64,000 nucleotides of DNA. Origin: Rhodococcus qingshengii JCM 15477. GTDB taxonomy: Bacteria; Actinomycetota; Actinomycetes; Mycobacteriales; Mycobacteriaceae. The notes beneath the pieces were generated by a model. It had not been told where the DNA came from, ran no database searches, and worked only from the letters and a program-made list of their open reading frames with translations. The position numbers and the translations under genes are program-made. Of this stretch, positions 46,261 through 54,766 are shown piece after piece. The first letter of the stretch is position 1. Each line of letters opens with the position of its first letter. The stretch covers positions 4,521,001 through 4,585,000 of the forward strand of contig NZ_CP096563.1 in assembly GCF_023221595.1 (NCBI RefSeq), written 5' to 3'.

Positions 46261-47166
46261 TCAGCGGGTCACCTTTGCGAAGGCCGCCACCAGCTCGCCG
46301 AACTCTGCCATCGCCGCATCCGGATCCGGATCTACTGCTGCCAGCGCAACCAGCACATCGGTGGCACCGGATTCGAGCAGCTGCTCGGCGCCGATCATCG
46401 TCGCCGGGAGGTCGATCGAACCGTCGGACCCGCGTACGACGGTCAGTCGCCCACGGACCTGCAATTCCGCTGGATCGCGTCCGAGATCCGCCATCGCTTT
46501 GCCGATGACGTCGATCCCTTCACGTAGGTCGTCGTCCGCGGCACCCATTATCGGAATCCACCCGTCACCCCAGGTTGCGACGCGTCGTACAACGGCCTTG
46601 GAGAGCGAACCGGACACCCAGATCGGGATTCCAGCGGCCGGACGGGGCGCACAGTACACGTCGTCGAACTTCAGACGAGGGGTGTCGATGCTCGCCGGCG
46701 CCGAACTCCACAGGGCCCGGCACACTGCGAGAGCGTCGTCGAGCAGTGGTCCCCTTTTACCGAAGTCCATACCTGCCGCCTCGTATTCACGTTCCTGCCA
46801 ACCGGTTCCGACGCCCAGGTCGAGTCGGCCCCCGGAGAGCAGATCGAGTGTCGCGGCCGTCTTGGCCAGTACCGCTCCCCCGCGCAGCGCCGCGATGACG
46901 ATTCCGGTCCCCAAGCGAATTGTCTTCGTCTGTCCGGCAACAAAAGCCAGGACGGTCAGCGGCTCGAGCCAGTTGGCGTCGGGCTCGGTGGGGAACGCCG
47001 ACCACGTGTACGCCGAGTTGTCCGAGCCCATCACCACGTGATCGGTGACGAGGACCCGGTCGAAGCCGGCAGCTTCCGCGCTCTGACAGACCTGCACGAG
47101 TTTCGCGTAGGAGTCCTCCGCGAGAGTGGTGCCGAAGTTGGGAACGTTCAGACTGAAAGTTGTCAT
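46261..47166 (-). CDS. LLM class (luciferase-like) F420-dependent oxidoreductase
   Basis: A 301-residue TIM-barrel protein of the luciferase-like group. The patterns RVLVTDHVVM, RLGTGIVIAALR, LDLLSGGRLDLGVGTGWQEREYEAAG and PIWVSGSLSKAVVRR fit F420-type members (TIGR03619-like). It begins three bases after the SDR stop, so the two form an operon. It probably reduces or oxidises a small organic substrate with F420; identity unknown. Confidence 0.85.
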   Translation of the reverse strand: MTTFSLNVPNFGTTLAEDSYAKLVQVCQSAEAAGFDRVLVTDHVVMGSDNSAYTWSAFPTEPDANWLEPLTVLAFVAGQTKTIRLGTGIVIAALRGGAVLAKTAATLDLLSGGRLDLGVGTGWQEREYEAAGMDFGKRGPLLDDALAVCRALWSSAPASIDTPRLKFDDVYCAPRPAAGIPIWVSGSLSKAVVRRVATWGDGWIPIMGAADDDLREGIDVIGKAMADLGRDPAELQVRGRLTVVRGSDGSIDLPATMIGAEQLLESGATDVLVALAAVDPDPDAAMAEFGELVAAFAKVTR

Positions 47167-47169
47167 GTG

Positions 47170-47955
47170 TCAAGCCTTTCGGGGCCGGTTGGTCCAGCCA
47201 CCCTCTTCTGTGGGGAACCAGCCTCCGGCAGCGTGCGAGCCGCCGTCGACGTGGATCACGGTTCCGGTGATGTATCTCGCCAGGTCGGAAGCCAGGAACA
47301 GTGCGGGGCCGGCAATGTCGACCGGCTGGCCCGGTCCGCCCAACGGTGCCCACCCCGGCCACTTGTCCCAGTCGTCGGCAGGAACGATCGTGCGATACGG
47401 CACCTGTACCGACTCGATCAGATCCGGGGCAATGGCGTTGACGCGCACTCCGGTTCGACCGATCTCCACACCAAGGCTCCTGGTGAACTGTGTCAGCGCG
47501 GCCTTGTATGCCGAGTACATCGTGTGGCCCGGGATCGCTCGATGCGCCTCCACCGTCGTCAGGTTCACGATCGATCCACCCAAACCGCGGTCGATCATGC
47601 CGGGAAGCAGGGCATGGGTCAGACGCACGACGTGATCGAAATTGATGCTGCCGGCCTCGGACCAGAAACCGGGATCCGTACCGGTGAACTCTGTCGGCGG
47701 GTTCAGGAAATGACCCACGTTGTTCACAAGGACGTCCGGGGCGAACTCGGTCAACGCGACGGGGACTTCCCGCGTCCGCACGTCGTACTCGAGATAGTTG
47801 ATCGAACCACCTGCAGCCGAGTCGAATTCGACGTCGCCAAGAGGAGCCACGTCGACAACCAGAACTGACGCGCCATGCGATGCAAATGCTCGAACAATCG
47901 CTGCGCCGATTCCCTGGGAACCGCCTGTGACCACTGCCTTCTTACCCACCAACAT
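47170..47955 (-). CDS. SDR family oxidoreductase
   Basis: A 261-residue short-chain dehydrogenase. The cofactor motif is TGGSQGIG near the N-terminus, with NNVG, a catalytic Ser (LTTVEAHRA region) and the YSAYK catalytic pair. I start at ATG 47955 (MLVGKKAVVTGG), the usual place. Upstream GTG codons (47985, 48021) are in frame, and one follows an AAGGGTG site, so the true start may be up to 22 codons earlier. It is the first gene of a pair with the luciferase-like gene. Confidence 0.85.
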   Translation of the reverse strand: MLVGKKAVVTGGSQGIGAAIVRAFASHGASVLVVDVAPLGDVEFDSAAGGSINYLEYDVRTREVPVALTEFAPDVLVNNVGHFLNPPTEFTGTDPGFWSEAGSINFDHVVRLTHALLPGMIDRGLGGSIVNLTTVEAHRAIPGHTMYSAYKAALTQFTRSLGVEIGRTGVRVNAIAPDLIESVQVPYRTIVPADDWDKWPGWAPLGGPGQPVDIAGPALFLASDLARYITGTVIHVDGGSHAAGGWFPTEEGGWTNRPRKA

Positions 47956-48067
47956 CGGCCCTGGGGAGTACGCCGATCCGACCACCACGAAGACACCCTT
48001 CTGCAGTTCGATGTGAAGCACTTCGGCGTACCGTCACACATCGAACGGCAAAACGGGCGCAAAGTTC

Positions 48068-50458
48068 TCACTCAGTGGTAGCCGCGACACCCCACCTGCT
48101 CGAACCGCCGAGTCGCCCATTCAAATAGTGCGGAATCTCGGCTGCCCGTATCGGCATTCCCTCGAGGTACCCCTGGATCACGTCACATCCGCACTCGGTC
48201 ACTATCGCGCGCTGCCTCTCCGTCTCCACGCCCTCGGCGACGGTGTCCAGCCCCAGAGACTTGGCAATCGCGATGACGGCTCGCAAGACAGCGAACCTCG
48301 AATTCGAGGGATCCGCGTCCAGCGGTGCGACGAACGCCCGATCGATCTTCAACCGATCGAGCGGCAGCCGGGCCAAGCTGGCAACCGAGGAGAACCCTGT
48401 GCCGAAGTCGTCCATCGCAATGGCGATGCCGAGCGCCGAGAGCTGTACCAACACATCTCGGTCGGCGTCGTCGATGACCAACGATTCGGTCACCTCGATC
48501 TCGAGTCGGCTGGGGTGGAGGTTCACCTCGATCAGTGTCCGGCGTACCGAGTCGACGTATCGACTCGAACGCAGTTGCACCTGAGAAACATTGACGGCAA
48601 CCCGAATGTCCTCCGGCCACGTTGTCGCCGCCGTGCAGGCAGCCCTCAGAACACCTGCACCGATCGGCACGATCAAGCCGGTTTCCTCGGCGACCGAAAT
48701 GAAGTCTCCCGGCGAGACGAGACCTGAAGTCGGATGGTTCCACCGCAGCAGAGCCTCGAACCCGACGACAACTCCCGTCGCGGCCGAGACCTGTGGCTGA
48801 TAGACCAACTCGAACTCTTCGTCGATCAACGCACGACGAAGATCCAACAATGCCCTGGCCCTACCCGTCGCACGATCCCGCAAAGTCGCATCGAAGGCGC
48901 GAATCTGGTTCCGACCGCTCTCCTTTGCGTGGTAAAGCGCGAGGTCCGCGACAATCACCAGGTCTTCGAGGCTGTCGGCGTCGTCGGGCATCGAGCCGTA
49001 CCCCAGACTGGCACGAATGCGAATCTGGTTGCCGACCAGTGAAAATGGTCGTTCGAATGAGTCGAGAATCGTTTGGAATCTCTTCTCCACCTCATCTGCA
49101 CTCCCGATGTCGTCGAAGGCTAGGTCGTCGAAGGCGATGGCGAACTCGTCACCCCCCAGTCGGCCACAGATCTCGTTCGATCGCAGAACGCTGTGCAGTC
49201 TGCCGGCAACATCGCGAAGCACGTCGTCTCCGATGTGGTGTCCCAACCGGTCGTTGATCGACTTGAAGTTGTCCAGATCCAGAATTGCCAGCCACACCCT
49301 GTGTCCGTCCCGAATCCGCGAAGACAGTTGAGCGTTGAAGCTGTACCGATTTCTGAGCCCGGTCAACGAATCGATCTCTGCCAATCGCAAGATGTTCTGG
49401 CGCTGGTGATACGAGTGCGTGATATCGGATCCGACACCGCGCCACCCGTAGGTCGCCCCATCGCCACTGCCCGGGTGACCTGACATCGACCACCAGCGAG
49501 TATCGCCCCGAACGACGACCTGCATGGTGAGGTCCCGAAACGCCGTCCCGGCTTGAAAATTCGCGGCGAGGAGATCAAGGGACTTCCTGCCCACATCTGT
49601 TCGGGACGCGCCGATCCCGATCAGGATCTCGTGCATTGTGCGGCCCCGAATCTGTGCTGCCGGCAAACCGACCTGCTCGGCGAAGCGATACGACACGGTA
49701 CTGGCGATACCGCGCGAATCGGTCTCCCAGAGCCAATCCTGTGCTCCGTCTTCGAGATCGTTGAGCAACAACTCGACGAGATCTCGTTCGTCCTCGGCTA
49801 TCAGTTCGGCGCGTAGCCGTCTCTCGAAAAGTTTGGCCAACAGCAAAGTTCCGCTGTAGAGCGAACCTACAAAGACGACCAGCACCCCGATCAGCACGAA
49901 ACGCGATGTGCCCGGTTCCGTCCAGAACGCCCCGGCCAACCCGACTCCCACCAGGCTGATCCAGACCACAGTGATTCCGCGAAACATCATGGTGGGAAAC
50001 ACGCCGACCGCGATCCCACCGATCAAGGTCGAGCTCAGTACCAACTCGTCACGAGGATCGAGCATCGGGAAGAGAACGAGAGCCAAGCACGCCAGGAGCA
50101 CTCCCCAGACAATGATTTCGACTGTGAGTACCACCAGTTCGGTGGTCTGGGACTCGGAGACGCCGAGACGCGAGCGCCGGAGCCAATACACACTGAATCC
50201 AGCCCTCGACAACAGCATGACGCTCGACCAGGCGAAGGTGAACCATCCGGCATCCACCGGCAGAAGCACCACGATCGCTGACAAGGCAACCGCCGCGGTC
50301 AGAAACGACCACGGCAGTACGCGCGCGGTGAACCGCAGTCGTCGATCGAGTAGGCGACGGCGATCGTAATCCGAGAGGTGTTGTTCCGTGCCGCTGCGAC
50401 CGAGTTTGCGCACCGACGTCCCGACGCGACGCCTACGGAGTACTGCCGGGTCACCCAC
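48068..50458 (-). CDS. Membrane PAS-GGDEF-EAL protein (c-di-GMP turnover), EAL motifs intact
   Basis: A 796-residue protein: about six membrane segments (roughly 40-225), a PAS domain (about 240-355), GGDEF (about 365-535) and EAL (about 545-790). The cyclase motif RLGGDEFAIAF is intact. An RxxE stands where the RxxD inhibitory site is expected. The phosphodiesterase motifs FEALLRW, MDDFGTGFSS and LKIDRAFV are all present, so both synthesis and hydrolysis of c-di-GMP are possible. The GTG start overlaps the stop of the preceding paralogue by eight bases, so they form one operon. The signal sensed by PAS/membrane part is unknown. Confidence 0.9.
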   Translation of the reverse strand: MGDPAVLRRRRVGTSVRKLGRSGTEQHLSDYDRRRLLDRRLRFTARVLPWSFLTAAVALSAIVVLLPVDAGWFTFAWSSVMLLSRAGFSVYWLRRSRLGVSESQTTELVVLTVEIIVWGVLLACLALVLFPMLDPRDELVLSSTLIGGIAVGVFPTMMFRGITVVWISLVGVGLAGAFWTEPGTSRFVLIGVLVVFVGSLYSGTLLLAKLFERRLRAELIAEDERDLVELLLNDLEDGAQDWLWETDSRGIASTVSYRFAEQVGLPAAQIRGRTMHEILIGIGASRTDVGRKSLDLLAANFQAGTAFRDLTMQVVVRGDTRWWSMSGHPGSGDGATYGWRGVGSDITHSYHQRQNILRLAEIDSLTGLRNRYSFNAQLSSRIRDGHRVWLAILDLDNFKSINDRLGHHIGDDVLRDVAGRLHSVLRSNEICGRLGGDEFAIAFDDLAFDDIGSADEVEKRFQTILDSFERPFSLVGNQIRIRASLGYGSMPDDADSLEDLVIVADLALYHAKESGRNQIRAFDATLRDRATGRARALLDLRRALIDEEFELVYQPQVSAATGVVVGFEALLRWNHPTSGLVSPGDFISVAEETGLIVPIGAGVLRAACTAATTWPEDIRVAVNVSQVQLRSSRYVDSVRRTLIEVNLHPSRLEIEVTESLVIDDADRDVLVQLSALGIAIAMDDFGTGFSSVASLARLPLDRLKIDRAFVAPLDADPSNSRFAVLRAVIAIAKSLGLDTVAEGVETERQRAIVTECGCDVIQGYLEGMPIRAAEIPHYLNGRLGGSSRWGVAATTE

Positions 50459-52754
50459 GTCGGCCTGCTACCGCCCCTGCGACCGCGTCGACCGACATGG
50501 CTCCGCCGGCGATGTATCCCTGAACAGTCCTCACCCTTGCAGCGGCCACGGACTTCAAGTCCTCCTCACCGTCGACTCCCGAGACGACGACCTCCATTCC
50601 CAACGCGTCGACCAGATCCACGACAGCTTCGAGGATCGACCGTCCACCAGGCACTGCACCCGAAATGGAGCGCTCTATCCGGACTCGGGTGAACGGAAGG
50701 CCGGACAGTGATGCGAGCGAGGAGAATCCGGCGCCGAACTCGTCCACGGTCAGCGCGATTCCCATGTCCGCGATGGCGTGCAACGCAAACTTGGACTCGT
50801 CGGTGATCGCCGATGATTCGTTGAGTTGGAGCTCGAGCTGATGTGCACTGACACCTGATCGTCGAAGCGAATCCCCTATCGCGACGACAAAGGAATCCGA
50901 TTCGAGCTGACGCGTCGATACCGCGACGGCTACCCGCAGGTGATCAGGAAGGCGGGACGCCGCCTCGCAGGCCAACTCGAAGACGGTAGTCCCCAGTGAG
51001 TACGCCAAACCGGTGTCGTCTGCGACGCTCATGAATTCGGCGGACGTAACGGCACCGAGGCGGGCGTTGTGCCAGATCACGCGGACTTCCACGGCCACGA
51101 TCTCGCGGGAAACCACGTCGATCCTGGGCAACAGCTCGAGTTCGAGGTCCTTCTCCGCGACAGTGTTTCCCAGATCTTCGAGCAGGCGGGCCCGCCGATC
51201 GGCCACGGACTTCATCGAGTCTCGATATTCACGTACGGCCCCGCGCCCGGATTCCTTTGCCGCGAACAAGGCCAGGTCCGCAGCGCCCATCATCTCGTCG
51301 GCGGAGGACGGCAGCTCGTCGGGGAGGTAGTACCCGATGCTGCATCCGATCTCCAACCGCGTACCGGCCACTGTGATCGGCTCGTGCAGAGTTTCGATGT
51401 AGCGGCCGAGCAGAGTACGAACTTGTGAGCTGTCACCCACATCGGTGAAAAGAACCGCGAACTCGTCTCCCCCCAGACGTGCGAACAACTGTGACACCCC
51501 GCCGGCTTCGGACAGGCGATCCGCGACCTCTCGCAGAACCGCGTCGCCAACGGTGTGTCCCAGTGTGTCGTTGACCGACTTGAAGTTGTCGAGGTCGAGC
51601 ATGGCCAACGCGAGACCACTTTCGCTTGTGTACGGCTCGCGCAGCAGTCGCTCGAGCTCGGTCCAGAAGCTGTGCCGGTTCGGCATACCGGTGAGTGCGT
51701 CCACACGACCCATCCGCACGATCTCGTCACTCTGCAGTTTTACTTCCGTGACGTCGGAACCGACTCCTCGCCAGACGAACTCGTCGGGTGTACGGCCGGG
51801 GCGCGGGCGTCCGGAGATCTGCCACCACCGAATTTCACCGTGAACTCGGACCGGAACGAGCACGTCGACGAATGCGGTCTTCGTGTGGCGGGCCTGCTGC
51901 AACTCCATGAGCGCATCGATCCCGCCGGGGATCCGTAGGGTGCCCAACTCCATGAACAGGTCCTGCCACGCCGTTCCCTGCAACTCGGTGGAGTCCAGCC
52001 CCGCTTCGACCGCGAGCCGCGTCGGGATTCGGTTGAACTTGCCTTTCTGGTCCGTCTCCCACACGAAGTCCCCGGCGTTGCCTTCGAAGTCTTCGAGAAG
52101 CATCTGCACGACCGATCGTTCCGACGCGGCGCTCAATTCAGCTCGATAGCGAGATTCCAGGTTGCCCGAGACCACTATCGTGCCGCCGATCAGAGCCGCG
52201 CCATAGGCGATCATTCCAATGAGAATTCGTTCGAACTCGGGTCCCGGCTGAAGCCAGAATGCCACCCCGAGGATTATCAGATTGGACAGGACCCAGGTGA
52301 CCCCCACCACTCGCAACATCGCGGTGGCCACGGCTCCGGCACCGGTGATCGATGTGGTGACCGCTATCAGGATCAGATCGCCGGAATCGTCCAGGATCGG
52401 GTACAGGACCAGGGCGAGCGAGGAATACAGGATCCCGACTACAGCAAATTCGACGATGAGAAACGCGTAGGACATCCGGTACGTGGGTGTGATCAGGTTG
52501 AAATGAATGGCGAGACCCACGCACATCCCCACCAACCCGATCACGCCGGACAGAAATGGCCACAGGCTTGGTAACAGTCCGCTGTCCGGCGGAATCACAT
52601 ACAACGTCAGCCCGAGTGTGACGACGAGGTGGACGGCAGCGGCCCATGGCAGCACGCCGAAGGTGACGGCTATCTGCTCGCGAGTGACGTCATCGCGCTG
52701 GGCGGGCGTCAGTCTTTCTCTCTGGTGGGGTTGAAGAAGAGACAGGACTGACAT
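50451..52754 (-). CDS. Membrane PAS-GGDEF-EAL protein with degenerate EAL domain
   Basis: A 767-residue paralogue of the next gene with the same order: membrane region (about 25-215), PAS (about 220-335), GGDEF (about 340-505), EAL-like (about 515-760). The cyclase motif RLGGDEFAVLF is intact and the RxxD inhibitory site is absent. In the EAL domain the signature reads VEVRVIW, the DDFG motif is VDEFGAGFSS and the metal/lysine motif is VRIERS, so phosphodiesterase activity is unlikely. It may be a dedicated cyclase or a c-di-GMP/partner-binding scaffold. A GGGAGG site precedes the ATG. Confidence 0.88.
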   Translation of the reverse strand: MSVLSLLQPHQRERLTPAQRDDVTREQIAVTFGVLPWAAAVHLVVTLGLTLYVIPPDSGLLPSLWPFLSGVIGLVGMCVGLAIHFNLITPTYRMSYAFLIVEFAVVGILYSSLALVLYPILDDSGDLILIAVTTSITGAGAVATAMLRVVGVTWVLSNLIILGVAFWLQPGPEFERILIGMIAYGAALIGGTIVVSGNLESRYRAELSAASERSVVQMLLEDFEGNAGDFVWETDQKGKFNRIPTRLAVEAGLDSTELQGTAWQDLFMELGTLRIPGGIDALMELQQARHTKTAFVDVLVPVRVHGEIRWWQISGRPRPGRTPDEFVWRGVGSDVTEVKLQSDEIVRMGRVDALTGMPNRHSFWTELERLLREPYTSESGLALAMLDLDNFKSVNDTLGHTVGDAVLREVADRLSEAGGVSQLFARLGGDEFAVLFTDVGDSSQVRTLLGRYIETLHEPITVAGTRLEIGCSIGYYLPDELPSSADEMMGAADLALFAAKESGRGAVREYRDSMKSVADRRARLLEDLGNTVAEKDLELELLPRIDVVSREIVAVEVRVIWHNARLGAVTSAEFMSVADDTGLAYSLGTTVFELACEAASRLPDHLRVAVAVSTRQLESDSFVVAIGDSLRRSGVSAHQLELQLNESSAITDESKFALHAIADMGIALTVDEFGAGFSSLASLSGLPFTRVRIERSISGAVPGGRSILEAVVDLVDALGMEVVVSGVDGEEDLKSVAAARVRTVQGYIAGGAMSVDAVAGAVAGRRG

Positions 52755-53049
52755 CTCTTACCTCCCGCTCCCACGACGCAATCGAATCGGACGTCCGACT
52801 CAGCAATTCTCCCGTAATTGGGCACTGCGGTGTCAACCAGTACGTCCGACCTATTTCGGAGTCAGGTCTGCCCACAGACACAGTAATCAGCAAACTGCTG
52901 GTCTGCCGGAAGTTGGTGCGGCGAGTTTGATACCCACGGTTGAAATCAGACATGAGGGACAATGGCCGGAGATCGCCGATCACGTCGGTGGAGATTCCTC
53001 GACGGGTAACACGATCGGACTCATTCGAGTTCAGACAAGGACTATCACG
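52755..53049. promoter_or_regulatory. Divergent control region, c-di-GMP operon / TerD gene
   Basis: A 295-bp spacer that must hold promoters of the minus-strand GGDEF-EAL operon and of the TerD-domain gene. I see no terminator, repeat or convincing operator. A frame open from 52927 in phase with TerD is not supported by a ribosome site. Confidence 0.4.
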
Positions 53050-53727
53050 ATGGCAATCGACTACACCCGACGTTCCGGCGAGTCCACTCCGTCGCAAGCA
53101 CCGGTCAGCCTGAGCAAGATCACGCTCACCAAATCGGCGCCGACGGTCAACCTCGCGAAGGCGGGTGAACGACAAGGCAATATGCGCGTGAACCTCAACT
53201 GGTCACAGGGGGCTCCACCGAAGAAGACCGGTTTTCTCGCCAAGCTCGCCGGCGCAGGCTCTGGTGCGGTCGACCTGGACCTCGGATGCCTCTACGAACT
53301 TGCCGACGGGTCCAAGGGAGTAGTTCAGGCCTTGGGTAACAGTTTCGGTTCACTGACTTCTCCGCCCTACATCTCCCTCGACGGCGACGACCGCAGTGGC
53401 GCGAACACCGGCGGCGAGAACATGCACGTCAATCTTGGTGACCCAAGCGCTTTCCGGCGAATCCTGATCTTCGCGATGATCTACGACGGCGCTCCCAACT
53501 GGGCGGCGGTGGACGGCGTCGTCACCTTGTATCCCACCAACGGGCCGGAAGTGGAAGTGCGACTCGACTCCGCCAGCAACCAGGAGCGACTGTGCGCAAT
53601 CGCTCTCATCCAGAGTTCAGGTCAGGGCGTGACGGTGACCCGTGAAGTTCAGTACATCAACGGCAGTCAGTCAGATCTCGATCGGGCCTACAACTGGGGA
53701 ATGAAATGGGCTGCCGGACGAAAGTAG
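53050..53727 (+). CDS. TerD-domain protein (tellurium resistance family)
   Basis: A 225-residue protein with a TerD/TerA-type calcium-binding beta-sandwich at about 40-220. Diagnostic parts are VDLDLGCLYELADGS, the acidic loop SLDGDDRSGANTGGEN, and LIFAMIYDGAPNWAAVDG. TerD proteins act with TerB, TerC and others in stress and phage-related membrane responses. No other ter gene is nearby, so this is an orphan copy. ATG 53050 follows an AAGGA site. It is divergent from the c-di-GMP operon. Confidence 0.85.
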   Translation: MAIDYTRRSGESTPSQAPVSLSKITLTKSAPTVNLAKAGERQGNMRVNLNWSQGAPPKKTGFLAKLAGAGSGAVDLDLGCLYELADGSKGVVQALGNSFGSLTSPPYISLDGDDRSGANTGGENMHVNLGDPSAFRRILIFAMIYDGAPNWAAVDGVVTLYPTNGPEVEVRLDSASNQERLCAIALIQSSGQGVTVTREVQYINGSQSDLDRAYNWGMKWAAGRK

Positions 53728-53800
53728 GGGCTGCGGACGCGATCTCCCCCATCCGAACGACAATGTCCGAATCATCCACAATGTCGCAAGTTACTGGATA

Positions 53801-53843
53801 GTGTCGAGAAGTGGGGTCGGACATGAGGGGTCACGCTCGACAC
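53801..53843 (+). other. Hairpin-capable segment downstream of TerD gene
   Basis: GTGTCGAG (53801-53808) pairs with CTCGACAC (53836-53843). With the strong terminator at 53895-53930 it could be part of a short non-coding RNA of about 130 bases, or of the TerD 3' UTR. No convincing -35 box was found. Confidence 0.3.
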
Positions 53844-53894
53844 CGATAGTGGGTCGGTGACGCTATGTGCTTGGCGGCGCCGACGTTCGACCGG

Positions 53895-53934
53895 AAAGGC
53901 CCTCGATTTCCCCCGAGATCGAGGGCCTTTTCGT
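53895..53934 (+). terminator. Intrinsic terminator 168 bp after the TerD gene
   Basis: A perfect 12-bp stem (AAAGGCCCTCGA and complement) with a 12-base loop is followed by TTTTCG. The long distance from the TerD stop leaves room for a structured 3' UTR or small RNA. Confidence 0.88.
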
Positions 53935-54016
53935 ATCTTGCGTCACTGTTCGCACCCTTTCATTAGTTGATCGTTAAACTAGGCGTTCGTCCAACATGCA
54001 CCGATGGAGAACGTGA

Positions 54017-54211
54017 ATGTCCACGAATTCAGATCGACGCCCGCGCCTGCCCGTGAGAATCGCCTACCTCGCCGCAGGAGTTCTCTTTGTCGCCGCCATG
54101 CTCCTGTTGGCAAGCGTCGTCAACCCTGATCGGGACCGCGATTTCTCGATGAACCACGTCCCCGCGGGGACGTCGACGACCGCCTTCGCCGCAACGTCCG
54201 ACCTCGGCTAA
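54017..54211 (+). CDS. Small single-pass membrane protein, 64 aa
   Basis: A 64-residue protein with a basic head, one membrane segment at about 13-36 (IAYLAAGVLFVAAMLLLASVV) and a polar tail. A GGAG site lies about nine bases before the ATG, and a stem-loop follows at 54311-54347. Coding bias is plausible but the family is not recognised. It could be a stress-related small membrane protein. Confidence 0.55.
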   Translation: MSTNSDRRPRLPVRIAYLAAGVLFVAAMLLLASVVNPDRDRDFSMNHVPAGTSTTAFAATSDLG

Positions 54212-54310
54212 CGAAGGTACCGGTACGTAAGTGGCGCACGTCACGAACTGTGGGTAGTTTCAACGCCGATGGTTCGCCGTAGGTCGGTATTGAGAGGGAC
54301 GGCCAACCAC

Positions 54311-54347
54311 TGCCCTGCCTGGTTGCCCCACCCAAGCAGGCAGGGCA
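54311..54347 (+). terminator. Stem-loop downstream of the 64-aa gene
   Basis: TGCCCTGCCTG (54311-54321) pairs exactly with CAGGCAGGGCA (54337-54347) around a 15-base loop. No T-run follows; instead the 3' arm runs into an 18-bp tandem repeat. Termination activity is therefore uncertain. Confidence 0.5.
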
Positions 54348-54387
54348 CCCCAGATCAGGCAGGCACCCCAGATCAGGCAGGCACCCC
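54345..54387. repeat. Tandem 18-bp repeat after the stem-loop
   Basis: The unit GCACCCCAGATCAGGCAG occurs twice (54345-54362, 54363-54380) with a partial third copy to 54387. It contains part of the preceding hairpin arm (CAGG-CAG), so it looks like local duplication of a terminator arm. Confidence 0.85.
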
Positions 54388-54404
54388 CGATAATTTAAGC
54401 CTCA

Positions 54405-54456
54405 AGTAACTGTTACTCGGGAAAGACTTGTATCAAACCGGGGCGAATCGTACATT
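54405..54456 (+). promoter_or_regulatory. Promoter of the 37-residue gene with a GTAAC palindrome
   Basis: TTGTAT (54428-54433) and TACATT (54451-54456) are separated by exactly 17 bases, a good sigma-A type promoter. Just upstream, AGTAAC-T-GTTACT (54405-54417) is a 13-bp inverted repeat that could bind a regulator. The predicted leader is about 114 bases. Confidence 0.6.
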
Positions 54457-54576
54457 TCATCCGGCAGTCGGCCTTCGTCCGACGCCTTTGCCGTCAATGT
54501 CGACGGAACTTCTCTGAACACCACCACAAGTCGGCCACTTGTCGTGACCGCATTCGTCCTCGCGAAAGGCTCGCCC

Positions 54577-54690
54577 ATGTTCGATTTCTTCGGCGCAATC
54601 TCCGGCTTCTTCGGCCTACTGTTCGGCACCGGCTCGTCGAGCGGGAGCTCGGGAGGAAGCAGCGACGCACCCGTCGCGCCGCCTACCTGA
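54577..54690 (+). CDS. 37-residue small protein, amphipathic head and Ser/Gly tail
   Basis: A short reading frame starting MFDFFGAISGFFGLLFG, a Phe/Gly/Leu-rich segment that could form a membrane-active helix, followed by a Ser/Gly-rich stretch and a Pro-containing end. It has an AAAGG ribosome site eight bases before the ATG, a well-spaced promoter and a perfect hairpin immediately after the stop, so it looks like an independent gene. I do not recognise a family. It could be a small membrane or cell-wall peptide. Confidence 0.5.
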   Translation: MFDFFGAISGFFGLLFGTGSSSGSSGGSSDAPVAPPT

Positions 54691-54696
54691 TCCACA

Positions 54697-54730
54697 AGCC
54701 TCACCCGGCACCGATCCGCCGGGTGAGGCT
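54697..54730 (+). terminator. Hairpin after the 37-residue gene
   Basis: A perfect 13-bp stem (AGCCTCACCCGGC and complement) closes an 8-base loop six bases after the stop. Following bases are CTCGCCAATCTCTTTG, so U-content is modest. Confidence 0.7.
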
Positions 54731-54766
54731 CTCGCCAATCTCTTTGAAACACAACGTAACAGCACT

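Noticed and set aside
44378..47041. 887-codon plus-strand open frame
   Set aside because: It is antisense to the methyltransferase, nitroreductase and luciferase-like genes, all with clear motifs; GC-rich shadow frame.
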